Both the position numbers and the translations under genes were made by a program. Below the pieces are notes generated by a model. It was not told the DNA's origin and did not search any database. It was given only the letters and a program-made list of their open reading frames with translations. Of a stretch of 64,000 bases of DNA, positions 25,399 to 34,639 are shown in pieces (the stretch's first letter is position 1; each line of letters opens with the position of its first letter). This DNA comes from Pseudoalteromonas rubra (GTDB lineage: Bacteria > Pseudomonadota > Gammaproteobacteria > Enterobacterales > Alteromonadaceae): assembly GCF_000238295.3 (NCBI RefSeq), contig NZ_AHCD03000032.1, positions 124,001 to 188,000 on the forward strand, given 5' to 3'.

Positions 25399-27213
25399 AT
25401 GATGGCACTACAATTCAAACTCAGCCTGGGCGCCCTCGTGGTTGCCGGGGCACTCTCTCTGAGTGGATGTAACTCAACAAGCACGTCAACCCTGACCGAA
25501 AAAGACGCTGAAGCATTTTTAACCAAAGCAGAAAAAGACCTGCAGGACCTGAGCTATCGCAGTGCACGTTCAGCCTGGATCTATGCCAACTTCATTACAG
25601 AAGACACGGCATCATTGGCCGCTGACGTAAGCCAGGAATACACTGAAAAATTAGTCGCATTGGCCAATGAAGCAGCCAAGTTTGACGAACTTGAGCTGAG
25701 TTATGACAATCGCCGCAAACTGGACAAGCTGAAGCTTAACCTGACATTGCCAGCGCCAAAAGACGCGGCAAAAACAGCTGAACTGGCGAAGCTGTCGGCT
25801 GAGCTGGATGGTATGTACGGTAAAGGTAAATACTGTAAAGACGGCAACTGCATGAGCCTGGGCGAGATGACATCCAAAATGGCCAACAGCCGAAACTACG
25901 ATGAACTGCTAGACGTATGGCAAGGCTGGCGTCAGGTTTCTCCTCAGATGCGCCCTTTGTATAAAGACTTAGTTTCTTTAGCAAATGAAGGTGCTCAGGA
26001 ACTGGGGTATCGCGACACAGGCGCTATGTGGCGCAGCAAATACGATATGCCCGCGGATGATTTCGCCAAAGAACTTGATCGTATCTGGGGTCAGGTAAAA
26101 CCGCTTTATGACTCATTGCATTGTCATGTTCGCGCAAAGCTTGGCGAAAAGTACGGCGAAGACAAAGTGCCACAAAATCAGCCAATCCCGGCCCACCTGC
26201 TAGGTAACATGTGGGCACAACAGTGGGGTAACATCTATGATCTGGTCGCACCTGAAAATGCCGATCCGGGTTATAATGTCACTGAACTGCTAGAGCAGCA
26301 TAATTACGATGAAATCAAGATGGTAAAAGGTGCTGAGAAGTTCTTTACTTCAATGGGCTTTGAACCACTGCCAGAGACCTTCTGGACTCGTTCATTATTC
26401 ACCAAACCGCAAGATCGTGACGTACAGTGCCATGCTTCAGCCTGGAACCTGGATAACAAAGACGATCTGCGTATTAAGATGTGTATCCAGCGCACTGGCG
26501 AGGAATTCTCAGTTATTCACCACGAGTTAGGCCACAACTTCTATCAACGTGCTTACAACAAACTGCCGTTGTATTATCAGGAAAGTGCCAACGATGGTTT
26601 CCATGAAGCTATCGGTGACACCATTGCTCTGTCAGTCACGCCTGGATACCTCAAAGAAATCGGTCTGTTAGAGCAAGTACCTGATGAATCAAAAGACATT
26701 GGCCTGTTGATGAAAATGGCGCTGGACAAAATTGCTTTCATTCCATTTGGCCTGCTAGTTGACCAGTGGCGCTGGAAAGTGTACTCCGGTGAAATCAGCC
26801 CGGCAGAATACAATCAGGCCTGGTGGGAACTGCGTGAAAAGTATCAAGGTCTTCAGGCACCTGTTACACGTAGCGAAAACGACTTTGATCCAGGTGCAAA
26901 ATATCACGTACCAGGTAATGTACCTTACACACGTTACTTCCTTGCACACATTTTGCAATTTGAATTCCACAAAGCACTTTGTGAAATTGCTGGCAACAAA
27001 GAAGCCATTCATCGTTGTTCAGTTTACAACTCGAAAGAAGCGGGCGAGCGCTTAAATGCCATGCTTGAAATGGGCAGCAGCCGTCCATGGCAAGAAGCAC
27101 TGGAAAGCGTCACTGGCAGCCAGCAAATGGACGCAACCGCTATCCTGGATTACTTTGCACCACTTCAGACTTATCTGGATGAGCAAAATAAAAACCGCCA
27201 GTGCGGTTGGTAA
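25399..27213 (+). CDS. M2 family (ACE-like) peptidyl-dipeptidase lipoprotein
   Basis: This 604-residue zinc metallopeptidase resembles angiotensin-converting enzyme. The zinc motif HHELGH (HExxH) lies near residue 374, and the third ligand glutamate lies in NDGFHEAIGDTIALS, the same spacing as in animal ACE. A lipoprotein signal ends LSLSGCN, so the enzyme is probably anchored to a membrane and faces the periplasm or outside. It should remove C-terminal dipeptides from oligopeptides, helping peptide use as nutrients. The frame extends to 25342, but the ATGATG at 25399 directly before the hydrophobic signal is the natural start. It is monocistronic, with a terminator 12 bases after the stop. 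Confidence 0.93.
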   Translation: MMALQFKLSLGALVVAGALSLSGCNSTSTSTLTEKDAEAFLTKAEKDLQDLSYRSARSAWIYANFITEDTASLAADVSQEYTEKLVALANEAAKFDELELSYDNRRKLDKLKLNLTLPAPKDAAKTAELAKLSAELDGMYGKGKYCKDGNCMSLGEMTSKMANSRNYDELLDVWQGWRQVSPQMRPLYKDLVSLANEGAQELGYRDTGAMWRSKYDMPADDFAKELDRIWGQVKPLYDSLHCHVRAKLGEKYGEDKVPQNQPIPAHLLGNMWAQQWGNIYDLVAPENADPGYNVTELLEQHNYDEIKMVKGAEKFFTSMGFEPLPETFWTRSLFTKPQDRDVQCHASAWNLDNKDDLRIKMCIQRTGEEFSVIHHELGHNFYQRAYNKLPLYYQESANDGFHEAIGDTIALSVTPGYLKEIGLLEQVPDESKDIGLLMKMALDKIAFIPFGLLVDQWRWKVYSGEISPAEYNQAWWELREKYQGLQAPVTRSENDFDPGAKYHVPGNVPYTRYFLAHILQFEFHKALCEIAGNKEAIHRCSVYNSKEAGERLNAMLEMGSSRPWQEALESVTGSQQMDATAILDYFAPLQTYLDEQNKNRQCGW

Positions 27214-27225
27214 TCCCCTCCATAT

Positions 27226-27253
27226 AAAAAAGGAGCCTTCAGGCTCCTTTTTT
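27226..27253. terminator. Bidirectional terminator between the M2 peptidase and the next lipoprotein gene
   Basis: AAAAAAGGAGCC / GGCTCCTTTTTT form a perfect 12-bp stem with loop ttca. The A-run and T-run make it functional in both directions for two convergent genes. Confidence 0.9.
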
Positions 27254-27279
27254 ATTGTATTTTGTACTTTTACTCAACG

Positions 27280-28110
27280 CTATTTATGTTCGTACCTAAC
27301 TCGCTCCATTTGACTACCGTTTTGAAATAGTATTTTTTCGTAAAGAGGTAATCCATCCGCGGTAAATATTCTAAACACTGTTCTTCTTGTCCCTAAAAAT
27401 CCTGGCTCATCACTTATCCAAACCCCCTCTTTAAAAATCGTTTTCATCTTTTTTGACAATCCGCTGGGCGTCTTGTAAACACATTCACCTATCTGTACCA
27501 AACAGATAGACTTTTGATCAGGCTCGTAACCTTGATAACGCATGTGCTTTATGCCCTGGATCACTTTGTACAGATCTTGCTTCTCGAGTTTTCCATTGTA
27601 ATAAGTCGAAAAGTAAGGGATACCGTGTTCATATCTGGATAATGCAGTGTAGTTATCAGGATTGACAGAGCTTTTACCATCGTACATTGAGAATTTATAA
27701 CCGACCGCTTTTGTCGAAGCGGAGGAACGCCTGTTTGAGGGAGATAAAATATCATCTCCGAAGCGCTTTACTAACTTTTTCGCCTTTTCAGGTACATCAA
27801 TTTGCTCAAGTGGGGTACTGATTGTTCTTTTTGCTTCACAGACAGCAAGCTCCTGCTTACTCTCATCCAGAACTTTAATCATCGCTTGTACGTTGCTGGC
27901 GTCTGCGCTGGTAACATTCGATTTTAGGCTATCCGGCGTACGCTCAGACATTACTCTGGTAAAACAATCACAATATTCATCATCTTGCTTGTTTCTTTGC
28001 ATGCACCAAGCTTTTACAGAAAGATCATATTTGGCGGATGCTTGGTACTGATTGGTAGCACTGCACCCTGTTAAAAATAGAAATAAAAATAAAATACTTT
28101 GTTTTTTCAT
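27280..28110 (-). CDS. Uncharacterised lipoprotein
   Basis: This 276-residue protein has a short lipoprotein signal ending FLFLTGCSA. The mature part has a cysteine-containing N-terminal region (WCMQRNKQDDEYCDCFTRVM) that resembles small helical domains in other marine lipoproteins. A Lys-rich middle follows, then a C-terminal beta-rich part with YYNGKLEKQDLYKVIQG and GLPLYEKILFQNGSQMERV, reminiscent of MORN-like strand repeats. I do not recognise a family. It is alone, convergent with the peptidase gene, and begins near a dispersed repeat copy. Confidence 0.65.
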   Translation of the reverse strand: MKKQSILFLFLFLTGCSATNQYQASAKYDLSVKAWCMQRNKQDDEYCDCFTRVMSERTPDSLKSNVTSADASNVQAMIKVLDESKQELAVCEAKRTISTPLEQIDVPEKAKKLVKRFGDDILSPSNRRSSASTKAVGYKFSMYDGKSSVNPDNYTALSRYEHGIPYFSTYYNGKLEKQDLYKVIQGIKHMRYQGYEPDQKSICLVQIGECVYKTPSGLSKKMKTIFKEGVWISDEPGFLGTRRTVFRIFTADGLPLYEKILFQNGSQMERVRYEHK

Positions 28111-28196
28111 CAGACTACTTAAACTTATTTACTAGATTCTAATTCGTTGCAGGATTGCACCAAAAGGGTACTTTTGAGCGTATTATCACCAAAATC

Positions 28197-28358
28197 ATAC
28201 CAATTTGCTTAATTAAGTGATCTATTTCGAGGCGAGAAAATAGGGTCGATAACTAGGCAAAAATTTTGCTATTTGGTTGTTCTAAATGAGAAATTTTTAA
28301 CGCTGTTAGCGTCCTATTTGCTCCTTCAAATAGACCTGGTGTTAAATGAAATTGGTAT
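28197..28358. repeat. Dispersed intergenic repeat, copy 2 (162 bp)
   Basis: This copy starts ATACCAATTTGCTTAATTAA and ends AAATGAAATTGGTAT, with terminal inverted repeats ATACCAATTT/AAATTGGTAT. Internal blocks GAGAAAATAGGG, TTTTGCTATTTGGTTGTTCT, AAATGAGAAATTTTTAACGC and TCCTTCAAAT recur in the copies at 6682 (same orientation) and 46613 (opposite orientation). It lies in the 462-base gap between the lipoprotein gene and an ABC operon; the rest of that gap holds the ABC promoter region. Confidence 0.85.
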
Positions 28359-28538
28359 CACAGTGAACGCCTCCCAATCAAGCCGCACATTATATCTGTT
28401 CACCCCCCAGGAACCAAACTACTGTTAAGTGAACCAACTTGATTGTACGGAACTTACTTTTGGTGTCAGAGCGCCTTATCTACCCGCTCAGACCCAAGCC
28501 ACACTCTGAAACAATTCTCACCTTCCCTATCTATTTAC

Positions 28539-28562
28539 TTTTGCGTTAAGGTATCCGCAAAA
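28539..28562. promoter_or_regulatory. Dyad overlapping the ABC operon ribosome site
   Basis: TTTTGCG and CGCAAAA flank a 10-base spacer. The right arm overlaps the AAAAGGAG ribosome binding site of the permease gene, so it could be an operator or a translation-blocking hairpin. Confidence 0.4.
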
Positions 28563-28572
28563 GGAGTGCACT

Positions 28573-29382
28573 ATGCCACTAAAAAGAATCATGTTATTGA
28601 GTCAGTTTGAACTGACCCGCTTGTTTGCAACCAAACGCGGCTGGCTGGCACTGGCCGCCTTCACTATGGTGTGGCTGATGATTTTACGCTACCCCATTTA
28701 TCATGCAGTTTCTGTACTCAACAGCCCAGAGTTCTCTGATATCGCGGTGCAAATAGCCGGTTCAGTGGGGCTCTATTCACTTGCACGCTGGCCAGAGGCT
28801 GAGCTGTCAGTCTACTGGATCATTGCCTTATTTAGCTTTCCCGTCTTTACCTTGTTTGTCAGTGCAGATCAGACTGTTGAGGACGCAAAACGGGGCACGC
28901 TCAGATTCCTGACGTTACGTGCCAGCCGTGGAGAGATCCTGCTCGGCCGATTTGCAGGTCAGGCCCTTATTTTACTGACCCTGATCACGGCCTCAGCCAT
29001 TGCTGCCTGGGTACTCATGCTCACCCGGGATGCCACACTGGCAATGGCTGGTCTGGGTAAAACTACCTCTATTATTGCGTTACTGGTATTGACCACACTT
29101 CCCTTCATCGCACTGATGAGCTTACTTAATCTGCTCGCCAGCTCAGCCAGGCTAAGTATCATTTATGCCAGCTTGCTGTTCACGGTCGGGAATATGCTGA
29201 TTAGTTACCTGAGCTCTTTGTTCGAACCGGTTCACTGGCTGTATTATGTACTACCCGGTGTGCATATCAGCGACATTGCCCCCTGGCACGGTATCGGTTT
29301 ACACGCCATTGCACTTCCCCTACTGCAAACTGCAGTATTGCTAGGTGCTGCATTTTGGCTAATGAAAAGGAAAGATCTATGA
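28573..29382 (+). CDS. ABC transporter permease subunit
   Basis: This 269-residue integral membrane protein has about six helices. It begins with a cytoplasmic segment (LSQFELTRLFATKRGWLA) typical of ABC-2 type permeases, followed by a helix ending WLMILRY. The middle contains SADQTVEDAKRGTLRFLTLR, the sort of cytoplasmic coupling region seen in NosY/CcmB-like ABC-2 proteins. Its TGA overlaps the ATG of the ATPase gene, so the two form one exporter. Substrate and direction cannot be read from the sequence; ABC-2 family members usually export. No accessory gene is nearby. Confidence 0.85.
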   Translation: MPLKRIMLLSQFELTRLFATKRGWLALAAFTMVWLMILRYPIYHAVSVLNSPEFSDIAVQIAGSVGLYSLARWPEAELSVYWIIALFSFPVFTLFVSADQTVEDAKRGTLRFLTLRASRGEILLGRFAGQALILLTLITASAIAAWVLMLTRDATLAMAGLGKTTSIIALLVLTTLPFIALMSLLNLLASSARLSIIYASLLFTVGNMLISYLSSLFEPVHWLYYVLPGVHISDIAPWHGIGLHAIALPLLQTAVLLGAAFWLMKRKDL

Positions 29383-30296
29383 GTACTCCAACGCCATTCG
29401 TCATTGAAGTCAACGATGTCACCAAGCGATTTGCCAGCAAATGTGCGCTGGACAAGGTCAGCTTTACGTTAGATCACGGCCATACGGTTGCACTGGTAGG
29501 GCCCAATGGAGCAGGAAAAACAACGTTATTCAGTATCTTGTGTGGCTTTTTACAAGCTGATGCGGGCAGCGTCAAAGTATTTGGACATACACCAGGCGAC
29601 AACGCCCTGTTCGGTGTACTGAGTGCCTTACCGCAAGATGCACAGCTGGACCCTCGCTTTTCTGTGGGCAAACAACTGACCTTTTATGGTCAGTTACAGG
29701 GATTAAGTCGCCGTGACGCGACACGTGAAACAGCACGCGTTCTGGAACTTGTTGATCTCAGTAACCAGCTCAATGCCAAAGCCTCTGAGCTGTCCCATGG
29801 TATGAGAAAACGGATCTGCATTGCACAAGCTTTAATAGGTGAGCCCAAAATTGTCTTGCTCGATGAGGCAACAGCAGGGTTAGATCCCATCAATGCAAAA
29901 GCCATCCGTTCATTGATTGCCAGTCTAAGTAAAGACATCACCTTTATGCTCAGTTCACATGATCTGAGTGAGCTGGAACGCTTATGTGACACTGTGTTGT
30001 ATCTTGAACAAGGTAAACTAACCAGTCACCAAAGATATACCAAAAACAATTCCGGCACCGCCTTTTTGACCTTACAACTTCAGCAGGTTACCGATCAGAT
30101 GCGGGATCAAATAGCACAGCTTAACGGGGTGAAACACGTCAGACAATCTCAGCCGGATGAATTTGTTATCGAATATGATACCAGCCATAAGGCGCTGGAT
30201 ATTGCATTGCTGGAGCTTTGTCATCATCAGGGCTGGACTTATAAGCAGCTAATTAATGGCAATACCCTGGAAAATGAGCTGTTCACGGCACCCTAG
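29379..30296 (+). CDS. ABC transporter ATP-binding subunit
   Basis: This is a 305-residue ABC ATPase. Walker A is GPNGAGKTT (near residue 40), the Q-loop is in ALPQDAQLD, the signature is ELSHGMRKR (a variant of LSGGQ), Walker B is IVLLDEATAGLDP, and the H-loop is MLSSHDLSELERL. The C-terminal 80 residues form a small regulatory domain. The start at 29379 (ATGA overlap with the permease, AAAGGA upstream) was preferred over an upstream frame position at 29355. It powers the ABC-2 permease encoded just before it. The LSHGM variant of the signature is common in this group. Confidence 0.9.
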   Translation: MSTPTPFVIEVNDVTKRFASKCALDKVSFTLDHGHTVALVGPNGAGKTTLFSILCGFLQADAGSVKVFGHTPGDNALFGVLSALPQDAQLDPRFSVGKQLTFYGQLQGLSRRDATRETARVLELVDLSNQLNAKASELSHGMRKRICIAQALIGEPKIVLLDEATAGLDPINAKAIRSLIASLSKDITFMLSSHDLSELERLCDTVLYLEQGKLTSHQRYTKNNSGTAFLTLQLQQVTDQMRDQIAQLNGVKHVRQSQPDEFVIEYDTSHKALDIALLELCHHQGWTYKQLINGNTLENELFTAP

Positions 30297-30332
30297 TCTA
30301 AACTGACAATATACTTAGTCGTAGGGTTGTAT

Positions 30333-30833
30333 ATGAATAAAACACTCAGGTTGATCCGACACGCCAAATCCAGCTGGCAAGAGCCTATGCAGCACGACAT
30401 TGACCGGCCGCTCAAACCCAAAGGAGTACGCCGGGCTCAGGCGCTGGCAAACCGGTTAGGTTCGCTGCCTGATACGCATATATTCACCAGCCCTGCTCGC
30501 CGGGCACGGGATACTGCGCATATCTTACACGCTCAATGTCAGGTGACTCAGGCCATTGAGGAAATACAAGCACTCTATACCTTTGATGCGGTTGATTTAA
30601 TGGACTGCCTGCACCTGCTGCCGGACGAATGCGATGATGTGACGATAATTGGCCACAATCCTGCCTTGACGATACTGGTAAATCATCTGAGTACACACCA
30701 GTTTGATAATATAGTGACAGCAGGTTATGTGAAACTGAATATAAGAGCTGTACAATGGCACACGTTAGCGCCAGGCATAGCCACGTTGCAACATTATATA
30801 TTCAGGCCTGAAAAAACACGCCAAAGTGAGTAG
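30333..30833 (+). CDS. sixA: SixA-type phosphohistidine phosphatase
   Basis: This 166-residue histidine phosphatase has the catalytic RHAKSS motif (His10), the TSPARRARDTAHIL motif and the second catalytic histidine in IIGHNPAL. SixA removes phosphate from phosphohistidines; in E. coli it acts on the HPt domain of ArcB or on the nitrogen PTS. The ATG at 30333 was chosen over the TTG at 30327. It begins 36 bases after the ABC ATPase gene and may be co-transcribed with it. It is convergent with sohB. Confidence 0.88.
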   Translation: MNKTLRLIRHAKSSWQEPMQHDIDRPLKPKGVRRAQALANRLGSLPDTHIFTSPARRARDTAHILHAQCQVTQAIEEIQALYTFDAVDLMDCLHLLPDECDDVTIIGHNPALTILVNHLSTHQFDNIVTAGYVKLNIRAVQWHTLAPGIATLQHYIFRPEKTRQSE

Positions 30834-30863
30834 GCAATGTGCAAACCACACTGCCCTAAGCAC

Positions 30864-31877
30864 TTAATAGCTTGATTTTTGCCATTTAGAGAACAGACGC
30901 ATCGCGCCTTTTTCAAGGCTAAGACTAACACCAACGCCCAGTTTCTCAGCCAGCGATTTTTTCAGCTTAAACCGCACCTGATAAAGCTGATGAGCTTGAT
31001 TTAACTCTAATAACAGATCGTCACTGGTGCGAATTTCGTCTACCAGAGCAAACTCATGCGCGTGTGTGGCCAGCCAATGCTCTCCCGTCGCCACTTTATC
31101 AATATCCATGTTCGGTCTGTTATCGCTGACAAAACGCTTGAACAAACCATGGGTATGCTCTACTTCTTCACGGAACTTTTCTCGTCCTTTATCCGTATTC
31201 TCACCAAACAGAGTCAACGTACGCTTAAACTCACCAGCGGTAATTTGCTCGTAGTCAATGTCGTTCTTTTTTAGCAGTTTATTAAAGTTAGGCATCTGAG
31301 CAATGACGCCGATTGAACCAACAATGGCAAATGGTGCAGCGATGATTTTATCTGCCACACAGGCCATCATATAGCCCCCACTGGCAGCGATTTTATCCAC
31401 ACACACCGTCAGTGGCAGACCTGCGTCTTTGAAACGTTGTAGTTGTGAAGCTGCCAGCCCATAACCATGCACAACCCCTCCACCGCTCTCCAGATTAACC
31501 ACGACCTGATCCTGCTTTGCGTCTGCAATGGTCAGAATAGCCGTCACTTCCTCTCTGAGATTTTCGACCTCATGAGCATCCATACTGCCGCAAAACTCAA
31601 CCACAAAGACCCGCTTTTTTGTCTCAGTTGCGTGTTCTGATTGCGCCTTTTTCTGCTGCTTGAGATGGGACTTCAGCGCTTTCTTATCCAGGGTTTGTGC
31701 CAGAAACTGTTCTTTAGCCTCGTCCAGTCGTTTGGACAGATTGGTCAGCTCGATTTCACCAGACTGTGAACTCGGCTTATGGCTTGCGGCAACTATCATC
31801 GCAATAATCGCACCTAACGCAGCGACCAAAGTCACCGCTTTAGCCAAAAATAATCCGTATTCGTATAAAAATACCAA
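30864..31877 (-). CDS. sohB: SohB inner-membrane serine protease
   Basis: This SppA/S49-family peptidase of about 337 residues is similar throughout to E. coli SohB. It has one N-terminal membrane helix, LYEYGLFLAKAVTLVAALGA. The catalytic Ser is in KIAASGGYMMACVADK and the catalytic Lys is in AGEFKRTLTLFGENTDKG. SohB is thought to degrade periplasmic or membrane-associated peptides. A longer frame begins at 31943, but I chose the TTG at 31877 because CAGGAG lies 7 bases before it and the protein then starts like its relatives. It is downstream of the lipase gene, separated by a terminator. Confidence 0.93.
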   Translation of the reverse strand: MVFLYEYGLFLAKAVTLVAALGAIIAMIVAASHKPSSQSGEIELTNLSKRLDEAKEQFLAQTLDKKALKSHLKQQKKAQSEHATETKKRVFVVEFCGSMDAHEVENLREEVTAILTIADAKQDQVVVNLESGGGVVHGYGLAASQLQRFKDAGLPLTVCVDKIAASGGYMMACVADKIIAAPFAIVGSIGVIAQMPNFNKLLKKNDIDYEQITAGEFKRTLTLFGENTDKGREKFREEVEHTHGLFKRFVSDNRPNMDIDKVATGEHWLATHAHEFALVDEIRTSDDLLLELNQAHQLYQVRFKLKKSLAEKLGVGVSLSLEKGAMRLFSKWQKSSY

Positions 31878-31903
31878 CTTTCTACTCCTGAAATTTAAGT
31901 AAA

Positions 31904-31930
31904 AAAAAGCCGCTAAAACAGCGGCTTTTT
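31904..31930 (-). terminator. Terminator of the lipase gene
   Basis: AGCCGCT / AGCGGCT with a 5-base loop is flanked by an A-run and a T-run on the plus strand, so reading the minus strand gives a T-run of eight. It lies 20 bases after the lipase stop and before the sohB start. Confidence 0.85.
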
Positions 31931-31949
31931 CATAATCTCTCAAATGCGA

Positions 31950-34370
31950 CTATTTTGCAATAACAGCATCATTGGTGATTGGTAACATCAGGCCTTTTGA
32001 AGCAAGGAAAGTCGCCAGTTGCTGCTGGATTTCCATGGTCGCTGCAGCATGACCTTCTGCTGTGCCACCCGAATGCTCGTCAAAGCTGGTAGTCAACAGC
32101 GAGCTGTGATGTCCCTGACTAAAGCGCACAACATAGCTACCCGCTGTGCCGTCGGTTGACGTTTGCGTTTCGCTCACAGGCGTCAGCCCCATTACAGCTG
32201 CCATTGGCAAGCTACCTGACAACGGATTGCTTTGCGTTGAAGGTGGGATCACCTGGTCTTCTTTATTGCCATTCTCGCCACCCACAACAACACCCATGTA
32301 GATAGGTGTGCCCAACGCATTTACCGCGCCAGCATAGTTGAGCGGATCAGCGCTACCCAGCACGCTTTGTGCTGCGTAAGCGAATTGGGTTACGGTTGCA
32401 TCAATTGCTCCGAGTGAGACGGTATCACCGTTCGCCTCTAGCTGTGCAGTAAAGGTTGAATATGCACAGTTTGCAAACGCGCCGGCATCAGTTGCAAACT
32501 GGCCGCAATCTGCGATAGCACCTTCCCCCAGATAAGCATTAAACTGTTTTGATACAGCCAAATCTGTTGCCGCAGACAAGACCGCGCTTTTCACCACAGG
32601 ACCGAATGAAGCAGATTCCACCAGGAAGTTTGCAATGCCCGAACCGCCGCTTGATAAGGCGCCCGCTTTCACGTTAAACAAGGCGTCAACCTGCTCATCC
32701 AGCGGTGTATTAGCCAACGCGATGAAGCTAGGCCCAACAACCGACCCCAAAGAGTGGCCAATAAAGCTCACATCCTGCGTATTGAACAGCAAAGGAACCG
32801 CCGTCGCCTGATTGATGAAATTCAGACCAAGACGCAGGCCCAGCAGGTCAGCTGTTGACTGACGCAGGTTATCACGTGCAACCAACAGGGATTGCAGGTT
32901 CATATAGTGAAGTACACTCTTCGTTGACGCGTTGAAATCAACCTCGCCATCGCCGTCTACATCAATACCACGGTCACCATGCAATGGATGGTCAATTGCA
33001 ACCGTTGCAAAACCAGCCTGAGTCAACGCCAGCGTCAGACCCAGCATGTCTTCTTTCTTGCTGGTGATACCATGTTGCATAATAATAACCGGCCAGCCAG
33101 TTTCTGGGCGGTTTGTTTCGTCCGCAGGCATAGTGATCTGGACCGGAATATTATTCGCGCCCAGCGCTTTTGGAATTGGATTATATTTGCTGACAAACTT
33201 ATGCTGATCCAGCCCTAAGTCTCGCAAACGACCTTCAGATAACGCATTACAAAGTGTATCGTTACCTTCTCTTAGCTCAGGTGTGCCACCTGTTGCCTGA
33301 ATATAGCCGGCAACCGCTGCGGCGTTATCACACTGTGCCTGCCAGTAGGTATCTGCCAGCGCTGCGTCATCTTTCGTTTGCGGCTCGCCCAGGTAACGCG
33401 GCAAAACAATATTACCTTGCAAGTATCTTACAGAGCGGAACAAAGGACGAATCTCGTCAGACAATGGGAGGCCCGGTAAATCGGCAACCGTCAAGCCATC
33501 AGCAGGCTGCTGGCCAACGCTTAATACAGGTCTTTGCTCGGTAGTCAAAGACGCAGCCAGCAACTGCTTCACGGCACCCATGACTTCAAAAGTCGAGTGT
33601 GTTGTCATTGCAGCTGAATAAATGATTTCTTCACTGGTCACGGTGCCCAGCGATGTCACCGCACTCTCATAGCTACGCACTACCGCTTGCAAGCCTTTTT
33701 GTGCAGGTGTTACCAAAGGCGCTTCTTGCTTAAGCAAGGTATAAGAGGAAGAAGGCGCGACACTGCCCGAGCTGTCTTTCAGGCTCGTTGTTAACACTGT
33801 GATATAAGTTGTCGCCGATTTTAGTGGCTTCACAGGAATAACATTAATGCTTTTACCATCTGCACCTAACTGAGCAATAAAATCACCAGTTGGGCCAAAG
33901 GTCAGCTCAGCGACCCCTTTACAGGCAATCCCGGCAGGCACAGTTGCACAATCCTGGTCAGTCAGGCTGGCGCCCATAACTACTTCAAAAATTCTCACAG
34001 CACCGGGCGTTGCGACACTCGCCGCATCAATTTCAACACCGGGTGGCACAGTTAAATCAATTGCAAATGGCATTTGCGTTGACCAACCATCCAGTGCACC
34101 TAACGCCAGTGAAGGATCAGCATAGTTTGCACGCTGTATTTTAACAGAGCCGTCATCGTTCAGTTCACCTGGAATATTCAGCGTGCCATCTTTCGTGCCG
34201 TTAAACAGCAGGTCATTAGGCACCGAAATCACCCCATTGGCAGGGTCGAATTTGATCGAGGCGCTGGGTGTTACAGCTGTGCTTTCTTGTTTTACATCTT
34301 CAAGGGTTTCACCGCCACCACAACCAGCTAAGGCTGCAGAAACCGCGAGTGAGAGTAGCATTTTTTTCAT
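31950..34370 (-). CDS. VolA/Pla-1/cef family extracellular lipase lipoprotein
   Basis: This 806-residue protein has a lipoprotein signal (VSAALAGCGGG, Cys17). The N-terminal half has Ig-like features (FDPANGVISVPNDLLF is a signature opening), and the C-terminal half is an alpha/beta hydrolase. The hydrolase contains the oxyanion region WPVIIMQHGITSKKED, the nucleophile elbow VSFIGHSLGSVVG and a late histidine in RFSQGHHSSLL. In Vibrio cholerae the related VolA is a surface lipoprotein that releases fatty acids from lysophosphatidylcholine. The likely role here is scavenging host or detrital lipids, consistent with fadE nearby, though the two are not in one operon. A CGGAG site lies 8 bases before the ATG. 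Confidence 0.92.
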   Translation of the reverse strand: MKKMLLSLAVSAALAGCGGGETLEDVKQESTAVTPSASIKFDPANGVISVPNDLLFNGTKDGTLNIPGELNDDGSVKIQRANYADPSLALGALDGWSTQMPFAIDLTVPPGVEIDAASVATPGAVRIFEVVMGASLTDQDCATVPAGIACKGVAELTFGPTGDFIAQLGADGKSINVIPVKPLKSATTYITVLTTSLKDSSGSVAPSSSYTLLKQEAPLVTPAQKGLQAVVRSYESAVTSLGTVTSEEIIYSAAMTTHSTFEVMGAVKQLLAASLTTEQRPVLSVGQQPADGLTVADLPGLPLSDEIRPLFRSVRYLQGNIVLPRYLGEPQTKDDAALADTYWQAQCDNAAAVAGYIQATGGTPELREGNDTLCNALSEGRLRDLGLDQHKFVSKYNPIPKALGANNIPVQITMPADETNRPETGWPVIIMQHGITSKKEDMLGLTLALTQAGFATVAIDHPLHGDRGIDVDGDGEVDFNASTKSVLHYMNLQSLLVARDNLRQSTADLLGLRLGLNFINQATAVPLLFNTQDVSFIGHSLGSVVGPSFIALANTPLDEQVDALFNVKAGALSSGGSGIANFLVESASFGPVVKSAVLSAATDLAVSKQFNAYLGEGAIADCGQFATDAGAFANCAYSTFTAQLEANGDTVSLGAIDATVTQFAYAAQSVLGSADPLNYAGAVNALGTPIYMGVVVGGENGNKEDQVIPPSTQSNPLSGSLPMAAVMGLTPVSETQTSTDGTAGSYVVRFSQGHHSSLLTTSFDEHSGGTAEGHAAATMEIQQQLATFLASKGLMLPITNDAVIAK

Positions 34371-34639
34371 TTATTTGGCTCCGACATAATCTTATTATTA
34401 TTCTTAGCCCTGAATTCAACTTAACTGCTTAATTTAGCTGATAAATTGACCGATCAGAGAATATTTAGTTAAAACCTTTGCAAAAAGGTACTTAAAGGTA
34501 AATCTGCTTTTAATAAGACATTAGACCAGTTTAAGTTAACGCAAAGTGTAGCGTTTCGCCAGCCATATTTACAATAAATTCGATAACTTGGCTGTGGTAT
34601 GTGGTAAAATATGCTGAAAATTTAGCTCAGAGGTTCAAA

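Noticed and set aside
28573..30296. NosFY-type nitrous oxide ABC genes
   Set aside because: The ABC-2 permease and ATPase are similar in style, but no nosD, nosZ or nosL is adjacent, so a specific name is not justified.
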